A stretch of 43,329 bases of DNA from Pseudomonas sp. ATCC PTA-122608 (GCF_001952855.1 NZ_LPNO01000017.1:1-43329), one strand, 5' to 3'. Positions 15,476 through 25,000 are shown, counted from the stretch's first letter. Numbers and translations: made by a program. The notes: generated by a model not told the origin, from the letters alone.

Positions 15476-17095
15476 ATGAGCCTGTCCTTGTTAAGCCGTT
15501 ACGCGTTCTTTGCCGTCTGCGTCATTTTCACCCTCGCCAGCATGCCGTTTATCGAACACGAATGGCTGTGGCCGATCGCGATGGTCACCGGCATTCTCAG
15601 CCTGATCGGCATTTTCGACCTGCTGCAAAGCCCCCACGCGGTGCGCCGCAACTACCCGATCCTGGGCAATATCCGTTACCTGGTGGAAGGTATCCGTCCG
15701 GAAATCCGCCAATACCTGCTGGAATCCGACAGCGACGCCCTGCCCTTTTCCCGGGCCCAGCGCTCGCTGGTCTATTCCCGCGCCAAGAACGAAAGCGCCG
15801 ACAAACCCTTCGGCACGCTGATCGACGTGTACCAGTCCGGCTTTGAGTTTATCGGCCACTCCATGCGCCCTGCGCCGTTGAGCGACCCCAGCGCGTTTCG
15901 CGTAATCGTCGGCGGCCCGCAGTGCACACAGCCGTACTCGGCCTCGGTGTTCAACATCTCGGCCATGAGCTTCGGCTCGTTGAGCGCCAACGCGATTCGC
16001 GCCCTCAACCAGGGTGCCAAGCTCGGCAATTTCGCCCACGACACTGGCGAAGGCAGCATCAGCCCGTATCACCGGGAAAACGGCGGCGACCTGACCTGGG
16101 AACTGGGCAGCGGCTACTTCGGTTGCCGCACCAGCGCCGGCCTTTTCGACCCGGAACGTTTCGCCGTGCAGGCGCAGAACCCGCAAGTGCGGATGATCGA
16201 AATCAAGATGAGCCAAGGCGCCAAACCGGGCCACGGCGGGATCCTGCCCAAGCACAAGGTCACCAAGGAAATCGCTGAGACCCGCGGCATCATGATGGGC
16301 GAAGACTGCATCTCGCCGTCGCGCCACAGTGCGTTTTCCACCCCGATCGAAATGATGCAGTTCATCGCCCAACTGCGAGAGCTGTCGGGCGGCAAACCGG
16401 TGGGCTTCAAGTTCTGCCTGGGCCACCCGTGGGAATTCATGGGCATCGCCAAGGCGATGCTCGAAACGGGCATCCTCCCGGACTTCATCGTGGTGGACGG
16501 CAAGGAAGGCGGCACCGGAGCCGCGCCCGTGGAGTTCACCGACCATATCGGCGTGCCGCTGCGCGAAGGCCTGCTGTTCGTGCACAACACCCTGGTGGGC
16601 TTGAACCTGCGGGACAAGATCAAACTCGGCGCCAGCGGCAAGATCGTCAGCGCGTTCGACATCGCCAGCGTTTTGGCCATCGGTGCCGACTGGGCCAACT
16701 CGGCGCGGGGTTTCATGTTCGCCATTGGCTGCATCCAGTCGCAAAGCTGCCACACCAACAAATGCCCGACCGGCGTGGCCACCCAGGACCCACTGCGCCA
16801 ACGCGCACTGGTGGTGCCGGACAAGGCCCAGCGCGTGTTCAACTTCCACCGCAACACCCTGAAGGCACTGGCCGAAATGCTCGCCGCCGCCGGTCTCGAT
16901 CACCCGTCGCAACTGTCGGCCAAGCACTTGGTGCGGCGCATGTCGGCCACCGAGATCAAGTTGTTCTCGCAGCTGCATGTGTTCCTCAAGCCAGGTGAGT
17001 TGCTCACCGGCGAAGTGAACGGCGAGTTTTATTCGCGCATGTGGCAGATGGCGCGGGCGGACAGTTTTGAGCCGAATGAAATAGCGGCGGCTTAA
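15476..17095 (+). CDS. Membrane-anchored FMN-binding glutamate synthase-like protein
   Basis: A 539-residue protein. Two N-terminal hydrophobic segments (about 5-25 and 30-50) anchor a domain homologous to the FMN-binding barrel of the glutamate synthase large subunit. Signature segments are ISAMSFGSLS, DTGEGSIS, KMSQGAKPGHGG, VDGKEGGTGAAP and the cysteine cluster Cys419-x5-Cys425-x4-Cys430 (CIQSQSCHTNKC), which binds [3Fe-4S] in glutamate synthases. There is no glutaminase domain, so it is not a complete GOGAT; the substrate is unknown. ATG 15476 is 8 bases after AAGGAA. A monooxygenase-type and a cupin gene follow on the same strand, suggesting a small redox pathway. Confidence 0.9.
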   Translation: MSLSLLSRYAFFAVCVIFTLASMPFIEHEWLWPIAMVTGILSLIGIFDLLQSPHAVRRNYPILGNIRYLVEGIRPEIRQYLLESDSDALPFSRAQRSLVYSRAKNESADKPFGTLIDVYQSGFEFIGHSMRPAPLSDPSAFRVIVGGPQCTQPYSASVFNISAMSFGSLSANAIRALNQGAKLGNFAHDTGEGSISPYHRENGGDLTWELGSGYFGCRTSAGLFDPERFAVQAQNPQVRMIEIKMSQGAKPGHGGILPKHKVTKEIAETRGIMMGEDCISPSRHSAFSTPIEMMQFIAQLRELSGGKPVGFKFCLGHPWEFMGIAKAMLETGILPDFIVVDGKEGGTGAAPVEFTDHIGVPLREGLLFVHNTLVGLNLRDKIKLGASGKIVSAFDIASVLAIGADWANSARGFMFAIGCIQSQSCHTNKCPTGVATQDPLRQRALVVPDKAQRVFNFHRNTLKALAEMLAAAGLDHPSQLSAKHLVRRMSATEIKLFSQLHVFLKPGELLTGEVNGEFYSRMWQMARADSFEPNEIAAA

Positions 17096-17116
17096 TCCTT
17101 TTAACGGAACGATACG

Positions 17117-17401
17117 ATGCTGAAAGTCATTGCCGAAGACTTCATCAAACCCGAACACCTCGACACCGTGCGCCCGTGGTACGCCAAACTGGTAGAGAAA
17201 ACCCGCCAGGAACCGCTGTGCATTGCCTACGACCTGTTCGTCGACCAGAAAAACCCCGGGCACTTTATCTTTATCGAGCAATGGCCCGACCAGGCCGCGC
17301 TGGATGCGCACTGCCAGACGGAACACTTCACCCGTCTGGTGCCGCAGATCAACCAATATGAAGCCAAACCCTGCCGGGTTTTGCTGATGGACGCGTTCTA
17401 A
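17117..17401 (+). CDS. Antibiotic biosynthesis monooxygenase (ABM, YgiN-like) family protein
   Basis: A 94-residue single-domain ferredoxin-like protein of the ABM family. The typical segments are present: MLKVIAEDFIKPEH, then GHFIFIEQWPDQAALDAHCQTEHF. Members include cofactor-free quinol monooxygenases such as YgiN and many proteins of unknown substrate. It starts 21 bases after the GltS-like gene and precedes the cupin gene by about 60 bases, all on the plus strand, so the three probably form one transcript. The family call is firm; the reaction is not. Confidence 0.85.
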   Translation: MLKVIAEDFIKPEHLDTVRPWYAKLVEKTRQEPLCIAYDLFVDQKNPGHFIFIEQWPDQAALDAHCQTEHFTRLVPQINQYEAKPCRVLLMDAF

Positions 17402-17463
17402 ACCATCCCCTTTCCCGCTGAACCGGACCACCGAACGGCATCGTTGAAACAAGGAGCTTCACC

Positions 17464-17760
17464 ATGCCGTTACTGGATTTCACCGCCATCGCCACACAAC
17501 TGCCGGACACCTGGAAATCCACCCGCCTGGGCCAGGTCGGCCCGGCGCGGATCAAGGTGTTGCGTATGGACGCGCAGGCCTATGAAGAAGAAACCCACGA
17601 CTACAACGAAGGCCTATTGGTGATCGACGGCCGTTTGCGCCTGTCCATCGGCGAGGAGGCCATCGACGTCGGCGCCGGGCAGATGTACCTGGTGGAAGCC
17701 GGTATTGCCCACGCGGTGCTGCCTGGCAGCCACGGCACGCTGGTGATCATCGACGTTTAA
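17464..17760 (+). CDS. Small cupin domain protein
   Basis: A 98-residue single-domain cupin. Motif 1 is represented by THDYNEGLLVIDGRLRLSIG and motif 2 by AGQMYLVEAGIAHAVLPG. His of motif 1 and His of motif 2 (IAHAV) could bind metal, although motif 1 is not canonical. AAGGAG lies 9 bases before ATG 17464. As the third gene after the GltS-like and ABM proteins it may act on a related small molecule. A 143-base gap follows with no recognisable feature. Confidence 0.82.
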   Translation: MPLLDFTAIATQLPDTWKSTRLGQVGPARIKVLRMDAQAYEEETHDYNEGLLVIDGRLRLSIGEEAIDVGAGQMYLVEAGIAHAVLPGSHGTLVIIDV

Positions 17761-17903
17761 ACGAAGCGATGAGACATTCAGCAAAAAACTCAGCTTTGCA
17801 ATTGCTTACAAATACCGCCAACCTGCGCCCGCCCGACGTACGGCTCGACTGAAGCCGTCGTCCACTTGTCATTACTAAACCCCTTGTTCAAGAGCCCGCT
17901 GCC

Positions 17904-19028
17904 ATGTTGAACGGACGCGACCCGCGCATCGATTTTTTTCGGGGCCTGGCGTTGATCTTTATTTTCTGGGATCACGTGCCCCACAACCCTCTGGGCCAGA
18001 TCACCCTGCGCAACTTCGGTTTCAGCGACGCGGCGGAAGTCTTCGTGTTCCTGGCCGGTTATGCAGCGGTGCTGGCCTACGGCAAGATCCTGCAGCGCGA
18101 CGGTTATCTGATCGCCTGCGTGAAGATTTGGCGGCGCACCTGGGTGCTGTACGTGGTGCACATCTTCCTGCTGGCAATGCTGATGGGCATCGTGTTCTTC
18201 GCCAACAGCCATGTGGAAACCCGCGACCTCGTTGAAGAGATGGGCCTGACGCACTTCGTCACCCATCCCCAGCAAGCCCTGATGGATGAACTGCTGCTGC
18301 GCTTCAAGCCCAACCTGATGGACCCGCTGCCGCTGTACATCGTGCTGCTGGGCTGCCTGCCGCTGGTGTTGCCGTTACTCTTGCGCAAGACCTGGGCGGT
18401 GGTGGCTGTTTCGCTGGCGGTGTACTTGCTGGCCCCGCACCTGGGCTGGAACCTGGCGGCGATTGCCGACGGCGTGTGGTACTTCAATCCGGTGACCTGG
18501 CAGTTGCTGTTTGTGCTGGGCGGCGCGGCGGCGATTCATGCCGGGCAACCACGTCCCGTCGAAACCCGACGCCTGCTGCGTCAGCCGCTGTTCGTCGCTG
18601 CGGCGGCATATGCGCTGGTGGCGGGGGTTCTCACGCTCTCGTGGCGCTGGCCGGAAATCCACGATGCGCTGATGCCGTCGGCACTCAGTGACCTGTTGTA
18701 CCCCATCAGCAAGACCGACCTGTCGCCGGTGCGTCTGCTGCATTTTCTGGCCCTGGCCTATGTCACTGCCAAGCTGTTACCCGGCCACGCCTGGACGCAA
18801 AACTGGCTGGCGCAGCAAACCTGCCGCATGGGCCGCTACTCCCTGGAGGTGTTCTGCCTGGGGGTGCTGCTGGCACCGCTGGCGGACATGATCAATGCGA
18901 TCACCGGCGATGCCTTCGCCATGCAAATCTTCACCGCATTGGTAGGCGCCGGGCTGATGGCGCTGCTGGGGGCCTGGCTGGATTTGAACAAACGGCTCAC
19001 CCAACCGGCACCTCCCGCCACCGCCTGA
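17904..19028 (+). CDS. OpgC-domain membrane acyltransferase-like protein
   Basis: A 374-residue polytopic inner-membrane protein with about ten hydrophobic segments. The N-terminus RDPRIDFFRGLALIFIFWDHV is the hallmark of the OpgC/acyltransferase-3-like family, with the Asp and Arg-Gly of the first helix and the following His. OpgC succinylates periplasmic glucans in enterobacteria; in Pseudomonas the substrate of these paralogues is generally not known. The ribosome binding site is weak. It ends in a strong bidirectional terminator shared with the convergent permease. Confidence 0.86.
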   Translation: MLNGRDPRIDFFRGLALIFIFWDHVPHNPLGQITLRNFGFSDAAEVFVFLAGYAAVLAYGKILQRDGYLIACVKIWRRTWVLYVVHIFLLAMLMGIVFFANSHVETRDLVEEMGLTHFVTHPQQALMDELLLRFKPNLMDPLPLYIVLLGCLPLVLPLLLRKTWAVVAVSLAVYLLAPHLGWNLAAIADGVWYFNPVTWQLLFVLGGAAAIHAGQPRPVETRRLLRQPLFVAAAAYALVAGVLTLSWRWPEIHDALMPSALSDLLYPISKTDLSPVRLLHFLALAYVTAKLLPGHAWTQNWLAQQTCRMGRYSLEVFCLGVLLAPLADMINAITGDAFAMQIFTALVGAGLMALLGAWLDLNKRLTQPAPPATA

Positions 19029-19030
19029 AA

Positions 19031-19060
19031 AACAAAAAGCCCCGAAAGGGGCTTTTTGTT
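19031..19060. terminator. Bidirectional intrinsic terminator
   Basis: AACAAAAAGCCCC-GAAA-GGGGCTTTTTGTT: a perfect 13-base stem, GAAA loop, with T-runs available on both strands. It separates the convergent OpgC-like and permease genes. Confidence 0.95.
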
Positions 19061-19073
19061 GAGCGCAGGACTA

Positions 19074-20486
19074 TCAGCTCGCCGTACGTGCTGCCGCTTG
19101 GGTCGGCTGCAACTTGAACACGTAGAACAACACCGTCAGCATCACCAGGAACGCCGGGCCGACATACAGCGCCACGCGGGTATCCGGGAAGTACGCCATC
19201 AAGCCCACCACCAGCACCAGAAACGCCAGCGCCAGATACGAACTGACCGGGTACAGCCACATGCGGTATTTGAGGCCGTCACGTTCGGCCTGGGTCAGGC
19301 TCTTGCGGAACTTGAGCTGGGCCAGGAGGATCATCAGCCAGGTCCAGATCGCGCCGAAGGTGGCGATCGACGTCACCCAGACGAAGACTTTTTCCGGGAC
19401 CATGTAGTTGAGCAGCACGCCCAGCAACAGCACGAAGATCGACAGCAGCAGCGCCTTGCGTGGCACGCCATTGCTCGACGTGGTGCCGAATGTGGCCGGA
19501 GCCTGCCCGTTCTGCGCCAGGCTGTAGAGCATGCGCCCGGTGCTGAAGATGCCGCCGTTGCACGACGACAATGCCGCGGTGATCACCACGAAGTTGATGA
19601 TGCCAGCGGCAGTCTTGATGCCGAGGCGCTCAAAGGTCATCACAAACGGGCTGCCCTGGGTGCCGATTTCGTTCCACGGGTAGATCGACAGGATCACGAA
19701 CAGCGCACCGACGTAGAACAGCAGAATGCGCCAGAACACCGAACCGATGGCACTGGGGATAGTCTTCTGCGGGTTCTTCGCTTCACCGGCGGTGAGGCCG
19801 ATCATCTCCACGCCCAGGTAGGCGAACATCACCATTTGCAGGGACATCAACACGCCTTGCACACCGTTGGGCATAAAGCCGCCGTGGGTCCACAGGTTGG
19901 AAATCCCCAGCGCCACGCCATCGTTGCCGAAACCGAAGGCAATGATGCCGACGCCGCCGATCACCATCGCAATGATGGTGACGATCTTGATCAGCGCGAA
20001 CCAGAACTCGAACTCACCGAACGCCTTGACCGCGATCAGGTTGATGGTGCCCATGCTGACCAGCGCCGCGAGGGCCCAGATCCAGCGCGGCACATCGGGG
20101 AACCACACGCCCATGTAGACGGCGACGGCAGTGATTTCCGCGACACAGGTCACCAGCCACAGGAACCAGTAGTTCCAGCCGGTGAGAAAGCCGGCCAACG
20201 GGCCGAGGTAATCCTGGGCGTAGCGGCTGAAGGAGCCGGCCACCGGGTTATGCACAGCCATCTCGCCGAGGGCGCGCATGATCACCAGGATCGCCAGGCC
20301 GCCGATGATGTAGGACAGCATGATTGCCGGGCCGGCCATTTCAATGGCCTTGGCCGAACCGAGGAACAGGCCGACACCGATACAGGCGCCGAGGGCCATC
20401 AGGCGAATATGCCGTTCGCCAAGTTCGCGTTTCAGCGGACCGCCCTGAGCGGTCTCGCCTTGGGGCAGGTGATTGCCAGCGGGCAT
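19074..20486 (-). CDS. Amino acid permease, AAT family (ProY-like)
   Basis: A 470-residue APC-superfamily transporter with twelve expected membrane helices. Typical AAT signatures are GERHIRLMALGACIGVGLFLGS at the N-terminus, ALGEMAVHNPVAGSFSRYA, and GVEMIGLTAGEAKNPQKTIP. Long stretches such as YMGVWFPDVPRWIW, SLQMVMFAYLGVEMIG and VGALFVILSIYPWN closely follow proline-specific permease ProY of E. coli as I remember it; histidine permeases are an alternative. ATG 20486 has GAGG about 11 bases upstream and a CA motif just before that. The upstream 20487-20770 region contains a TATACT minus-strand -10 candidate. Confidence 0.9.
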   Translation of the reverse strand: MPAGNHLPQGETAQGGPLKRELGERHIRLMALGACIGVGLFLGSAKAIEMAGPAIMLSYIIGGLAILVIMRALGEMAVHNPVAGSFSRYAQDYLGPLAGFLTGWNYWFLWLVTCVAEITAVAVYMGVWFPDVPRWIWALAALVSMGTINLIAVKAFGEFEFWFALIKIVTIIAMVIGGVGIIAFGFGNDGVALGISNLWTHGGFMPNGVQGVLMSLQMVMFAYLGVEMIGLTAGEAKNPQKTIPSAIGSVFWRILLFYVGALFVILSIYPWNEIGTQGSPFVMTFERLGIKTAAGIINFVVITAALSSCNGGIFSTGRMLYSLAQNGQAPATFGTTSSNGVPRKALLLSIFVLLLGVLLNYMVPEKVFVWVTSIATFGAIWTWLMILLAQLKFRKSLTQAERDGLKYRMWLYPVSSYLALAFLVLVVGLMAYFPDTRVALYVGPAFLVMLTVLFYVFKLQPTQAAARTAS

Positions 20487-20851
20487 AGGGATACAACCTC
20501 GTCTTGTTATTGGATATGAGCCACCGAGTCCGGAGCGTCATGGCGGGTCTGCCATGGCGTACCGTTTCCGGTTCACCTTTTGGGTAAAACGGTCTGGCCG
20601 GGCCAGATCAGCGGGGGTGCAGTATAAAAAGCTAAACCCAGGGGTTTTCACTCTATAAACAGCAAGATTCAGCGAGAACTCTCGGCAAAAGCGCCTTTGG
20701 CGGAGGAGCATTACCTGGTTAGCGTAGGAATCATCGCCACCAAACGGCGGCGAGTATTGCACGGTAATGGTGCAGCGTCATGCCCCTACCTTTGGCGGAT
20801 TTACGGGTGGGGGGAGGCTCTAGCTCAGTGCTTCCTGCCTACCTAAGCCCA
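20487..20851 (-). other. Permease upstream region; no assigned gene
   Basis: Likely leader and promoter of the ProY-like gene. On the minus strand it holds a TATACT -10 candidate (20621-20626). Farther upstream are two stable potential hairpins, CGCCGCC-GTTT-GGTGGCG (about 20732-20749) and CGCC-AAA-GGCG (about 20692-20702). A 74-codon minus-strand frame (20538-20762, starting MQYSPPFGGDDSYANQ) spans them; I do not recognise it and its codon use is not convincing. A structured leader RNA cannot be excluded. Confidence 0.35.
20504..20511 (-). promoter_or_regulatory. Candidate Hfq/Crc CA motif upstream of the permease
   Basis: AATAACAA on the minus strand fits AAnAAnAA and lies 17 bases before the permease start, next to GAGG. 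It suggests translational catabolite repression by Hfq/Crc, as for many Pseudomonas amino acid transporters; inferred from motif and position. Confidence 0.55.
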
Positions 20852-21019
20852 TTGTGGCGAGGGAGCTTGCTCCCGCTGGGCTGCGCAGCAGACCCAAAAC
20901 CTGAGCATGCGATTTATCAGTCAGACCGAGGCGGGTTTTTTGGGATTGCTTCGCGCTCCAGCGGGAGCAAGCTCCCTTGCCACAGCAATCTCCCTCACCA
21001 CAGCAATCCCCCTCACCAC
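20852..21019. repeat. REPIN plus three 18-bp tandem units, left of RAYT
   Basis: Arms TTGTGGCGAGGGAGCTTGCT and GGGAGCAAGCTCCCTTGCCAC enclose a spacer of about 80 bases containing GCATGCGATTTATCAGTCAGACCGAG. The right arm runs into 18-base units: AGCAAGCTCCCTTGCCAC (20966), AGCAATCTCCCTCACCAC (20984), AGCAATCCCCCTCACCAC (21002). The same architecture and spacer recur at 21599 on the other side of the RAYT gene in the same orientation. Confidence 0.92.
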
Positions 21020-21123
21020 AGTGAGTTTCCAGGCACGGAAATACGTACTCAACAATTCTGGGATCAAAGCCTCTATCTGGCTGCTAGCGTCAATTCATCT
21101 GGAGCAACAAGGAATGCAATGGA

Positions 21124-21582
21124 ATGCCAACACGCCCTCAATCCCATCGCCTGAGAACCGGCAGATTCAGCGAGCCCGGCAGGGCTTATCTGGTGACTGC
21201 GGTCGTACACAATCGTCATCCCCTGTTTGCCGACTTTCGTCTGGGTCGTCTGTTGGTAGCCGAGTTCAGGCGCGCACAAGAGCAAAAATGGGGGAACTCC
21301 ATAGCCTGGGTCATCATGCCCGACCACTTTCATTGGCTGGTCCAGCTTGAGCAACGCAGCCTGCCCCAAATGATGCAGGCGGTTAAATCCCGCAGCACGC
21401 ACACGATCAACCGGGCAAGGAATAGTACAGGCGCTTTTTGGCAGAACGGTTATCACGACAGGGGAATCAGGGACGGTGAAGACTTGCGCCACTTGGCTCG
21501 ATACATCATCGCCAATCCCATCAGAGCGGGACTGGTTGAACGCGCCGGCGATTACCCTCTATGGGATGCCTGCTGGCTATGA
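21124..21582 (+). CDS. REP-associated tyrosine transposase (RAYT)
   Basis: A 152-residue Y1 (HUH) transposase of the RAYT family. The HUH metal motif is MPDHFHWLVQ, the catalytic tyrosine lies in ARYIIANPIRAGLV, and the terminal WDACWL is usual for Pseudomonas RAYTs. These domesticated enzymes are linked to the spread of REP/REPIN elements and act on single-stranded REP hairpins; they do not move themselves like ordinary insertion sequences. The ORF is intact and of normal length. Directly repeated REPINs flank it (20852 and 21599), and GGGAGCTTGCTCCC copies elsewhere in the window are probable substrates. No convincing Shine-Dalgarno: GGAGCAACAAGGAATGCA (about 21101-21118) contains AAGGA 11 bases before ATG 21124. 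Confidence 0.94.
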   Translation: MPTRPQSHRLRTGRFSEPGRAYLVTAVVHNRHPLFADFRLGRLLVAEFRRAQEQKWGNSIAWVIMPDHFHWLVQLEQRSLPQMMQAVKSRSTHTINRARNSTGAFWQNGYHDRGIRDGEDLRHLARYIIANPIRAGLVERAGDYPLWDACWL

Positions 21583-21598
21583 GCCGGAATAGAAACCA

Positions 21599-21983
21599 CT
21601 GTGGCGAGGGAGCTTGCTCCCGCTGGGCTGCGCAGCAGCCCCAAAGCCTGGGCATGCGGTTTATCAGTTAGACCGGGGTGGGTTCTTTTGGGAGTGCTTC
21701 GCACTCCAGCGGGAGCAAGCTCCCTCGCCACAGCAAGCTCCCTCGCCACAGCAAGCTCCCTCGCCACAGCAAGCTCCCTCGCCACAGCAAGCTCCCTCGC
21801 CACAGCAAGCCCCCTCACCACAGCAAGCCCCCTCGCCACAGCAAGCCCCCTCACCACAGCAAGCCCCCTCACCACAGCAAGCCCCCTCACCACAGCAAGC
21901 TCCCTCACCACAGCAAGCCCCCTCACCACAGCAAGCCCCCTCGCCACAGCAAGCCCCCTCACCACAACAAACTCCCTCACCAC
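21599..21983. repeat. REPIN followed by a 15-unit 18-bp tandem array
   Basis: A REPIN (21599-21732) has the same spacer as the copy at 20852. Its right arm begins an uninterrupted array of fifteen 18-base units at 21714, 21732, 21750 and so on to 21966. The first five are AGCAAGCTCCCTCGCCAC. Later ones vary at two positions (T/C before CCCTC and G/A after it), and the last (ACAAACTCCCTCACCAC region) is degenerate. Each unit equals one REP arm plus AGCA. The array lies between the RAYT gene and the PBP-like gene. The proline/glutamine-rich frame APSPQQ across it is only a translation of the repeat. The remaining 21984-22065 holds no recognised signal. Confidence 0.93.
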
Positions 21984-22065
21984 AAAAACAACCTCACACT
22001 CACAATTCCCCTCCCACTCGCCCACCACCGTCTAAGCTTCAACCAAGTCCGATCAATCTGCGTAA

Positions 22066-25000
22066 ATGGATCAATCGACTATGGGCGCTTTATGGCAAAA
22101 CGCTTCGACCAAGGCTGCGGTCTCCACCGATAGCCCGGATGAACAGCCATTGCCACAAAGCCCTCACCGCCGCAGACGACTGTGGTGGCGGCTGTTCTGG
22201 CTGGTGCTGTTGATTGCGCTGATCGCTTTGAGCTTTGCGGCCCTGCGGGAAATGCGCACTTCAAGGTTGCAGGCCAAAACGTTCACGGACATCGCCTCGA
22301 CCCTCACCTACCAAATGCACTCGGGCCCCAGCGATGCGCGGGTTTACCCAGGCGCCGGGCCCTTCGACAAGCGCCTGGGCTACAGCGCCCTCGGTGAGTT
22401 CCTGCCCCGCCTGATCAAGCGTGACTACCTGATCCAGGCACAAGCGCGCTTTTCCCCCGACCTGATGGCCTACGCCCAGCGCGACCTGTTCGTGCCCTAC
22501 CCGGAAAAAATCCAGGCCGGCCTGACCATCACCGATTGCCGCGCCGCACCGCTGTATCAGTTCACGTATCCACAACAGTTCTACCCAAGCTTTGCGGCGA
22601 TCCCGCCGGTGGTGGTCAGCAGCCTGCTGTTTATCGAAGACCGCGACCTGCTGGACCCGAAAAACCCCCAACTCAACCCGGCCGTAGATTGGCCGCGTTT
22701 TGCCAAGGCCGCCTGGTCCCAGGTGGCGAAGCTCTTGCACCTGCCCGGCCAGACCGCTGGCGGCAGTACCCTGGCAACTCAGCTGGAAAAATACCGCCAC
22801 TCGCCCGACGGCCTGACCCTGTCCGGCGGCGAGAAAATCCGCCAGATGATTTCTGCCAGCGTGCGCGCGTATCAGGATGGCCCGCAAACCCTTGCCGCTC
22901 GCCAGGACATCGTGCGCGACTACCTCAACAGCGTGCCCCTGTCGGCGGTACCCGGCCATGGCGAAGTGCACGGCATGGCCGAAGGCTTGCGCGTGTGGTA
23001 CGGCGCCGACTTCAACCAGACAAACGCACTGCTCATCAGCACCGCCCCCCAACAACTGCCCCAAAAGGGCCTGGCGTTGCGCGAGGTGCTGTCGCTGATG
23101 ATCGCCCAGCGCCGCCCTTCTCATTATTTGTCCAAGGGCCACAAGGAACTGGCGGACCTCACCGACAGCCACATCCGCCTGCTCGCACAAAACAACGTGA
23201 TCGACCCGGCGCTGGCCAGCGCTGCCCTCGCCAGCAAAGTCACCTACCGTGACTGGCAGCAACAACCGACGATCCAGCCGATAGAAACCAACAAGGGCAT
23301 CAGCGTCGCCCGCACGCGCTTGGCCGCCCTGCTCAACCAGCCGCTGTACGACCTCGACCGACTCGATCTCTCTGCCACGAGCACCTTGCAAGCCGACCTG
23401 CAAAGCCAGGCCAGCACTTACCTCAAGCAGCTCGCCGACCCCGCCTTTGCCGCGCAGATCGGTCTGCTCGGGCCCACGCTGCTGACGCCCGCCAGCACCG
23501 CTCAGGTTCGCTACAGTTTCAACCTCTACGAGATGACACCCGACGGCGCCCGCGTGCGCGTGCAAACCGACAGCACCGACCAGCCATTCGACATCAACGA
23601 AGGCAGCAAGCTGGAACTGGGTTCCACCGCCAAGCTGCGGGTGATGACCACCTACCTGCAAATCGTCAGCGAACTGCATGATAAATACGCTGCGACGCCT
23701 GCCGCCGAGCTGCGCAAAGTCCCGGTCGACGACACGGACCGCATCACCCGCTGGGCCCTCGACTACCTGGCCCAGAACAGCGACCGCAATCTGCCTGCCA
23801 TGCTCGACGCAGCCCTCAATCGCCAATACTCGGCCAACACCGGCGAAGGTTTTTTCACCGGCGGCGGCATGCACCACTTTCACAACTTTCGCAGCCAGGA
23901 CAACGGTCGCAATCCCACGTTGATCGAAGCCCTGCGCGAGTCGATCAACTTGCCGTTCATTCGCCTGATGCGCGACCTGGTGCGTTACACGACCTACCAA
24001 GGCCCGAACAACAGCGCCGAGTTGCTCAAGGACGACAACGACCCGCGCCGCCAGGAATACCTGGCCCAGTTTGCTGACCGCGAGGGCACCACGTTCCTGC
24101 TCAAGTTCTGGAAAAAGTACCGCAACAAAGATACCCAGGCGCGCCTCGATACCTTCCTCGACGGCATGCACCCCACGGCTATTCGCCTGGCCGCCGTACA
24201 CCGCTACCTGCTGCCCAACGCCAGTCAGGCGAGTTTCAACAGCTTCGTCCGCTCGCACTTGAGCAGCGTCAAAAGCACTGAAAAGCTCACCGACGAGCGC
24301 CTCGAAAAGCTCTACCAGAATTACGGACCCGGCGCCTACGACCTGCCTGACCAAGGCTATATCGCCAAGGTTCACCCGCTGGATCTGTGGCTGATGGGCT
24401 ACCTGCTGAACAACCCCGACGCCACCTTCACCCAGGCCACCGCCGCCAGTGAACACGAGCGCCAGGAGGTTTACAGCTGGCTGTTCAAGAGCCGCCACAA
24501 GAGCGCCCGCGACAGCCGTATCCGCACCATGCTGGAGATCGAAGCGTTCCTCGATATCCACCAGCGCTGGCAAAAAGTCGGCTATCCCTTCGACCACCTG
24601 GTGCCGTCGCTCGCCACCGCCATCGGCAGCTCCGGCGATCGCCCGGCAGCGCTGGCAGAGCTGGTGGGGATCATCCTCAATGATGGCGTGCGCCAACCCA
24701 CCCTGCGCATCGACAGCCTGCGTTTTGCCGCCGACACACCGTACGAAACCCGCTTGGTCAATGACCCCGATCGCGGCAAACGCGTGATGCCTTCCGAGGT
24801 CGCGACAGCACTCAAGGGCGCACTGTCCCAAGTGGTGGATGCGGGCACCGCACGACGCGTTTCCGGCAGTTTCAAACTGGCTGACGGCACGCCGCTGGCC
24901 ATGGGCGGCAAGACCGGTACAGGCGACAACCGGATCGAAGCCATCGGCGCCGGTGGGCGGATTCTCAGCTCCAAGGCGATCAACCGCACGGCGACCTTCG

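Noticed and set aside
20670..20715. Glycine-riboswitch-like bases (CTCTCGGCAAAAGC, GGAGGAGCA)
   Set aside because: The blocks are in the wrong order and strand relative to the permease, and the aptamer stems do not form.
21714..21983. CRISPR-like array
   Set aside because: The 18-base units are contiguous with no spacers, derive from a REP arm, and no cas genes are present.
21614..22213. Proline/glutamine-rich protein with APSPQQ repeats
   Set aside because: It is only a frame through the 18-base REP array; the start lies inside a REP arm, there is no ribosome binding site, and all three frames stay open because the unit is a multiple of three.
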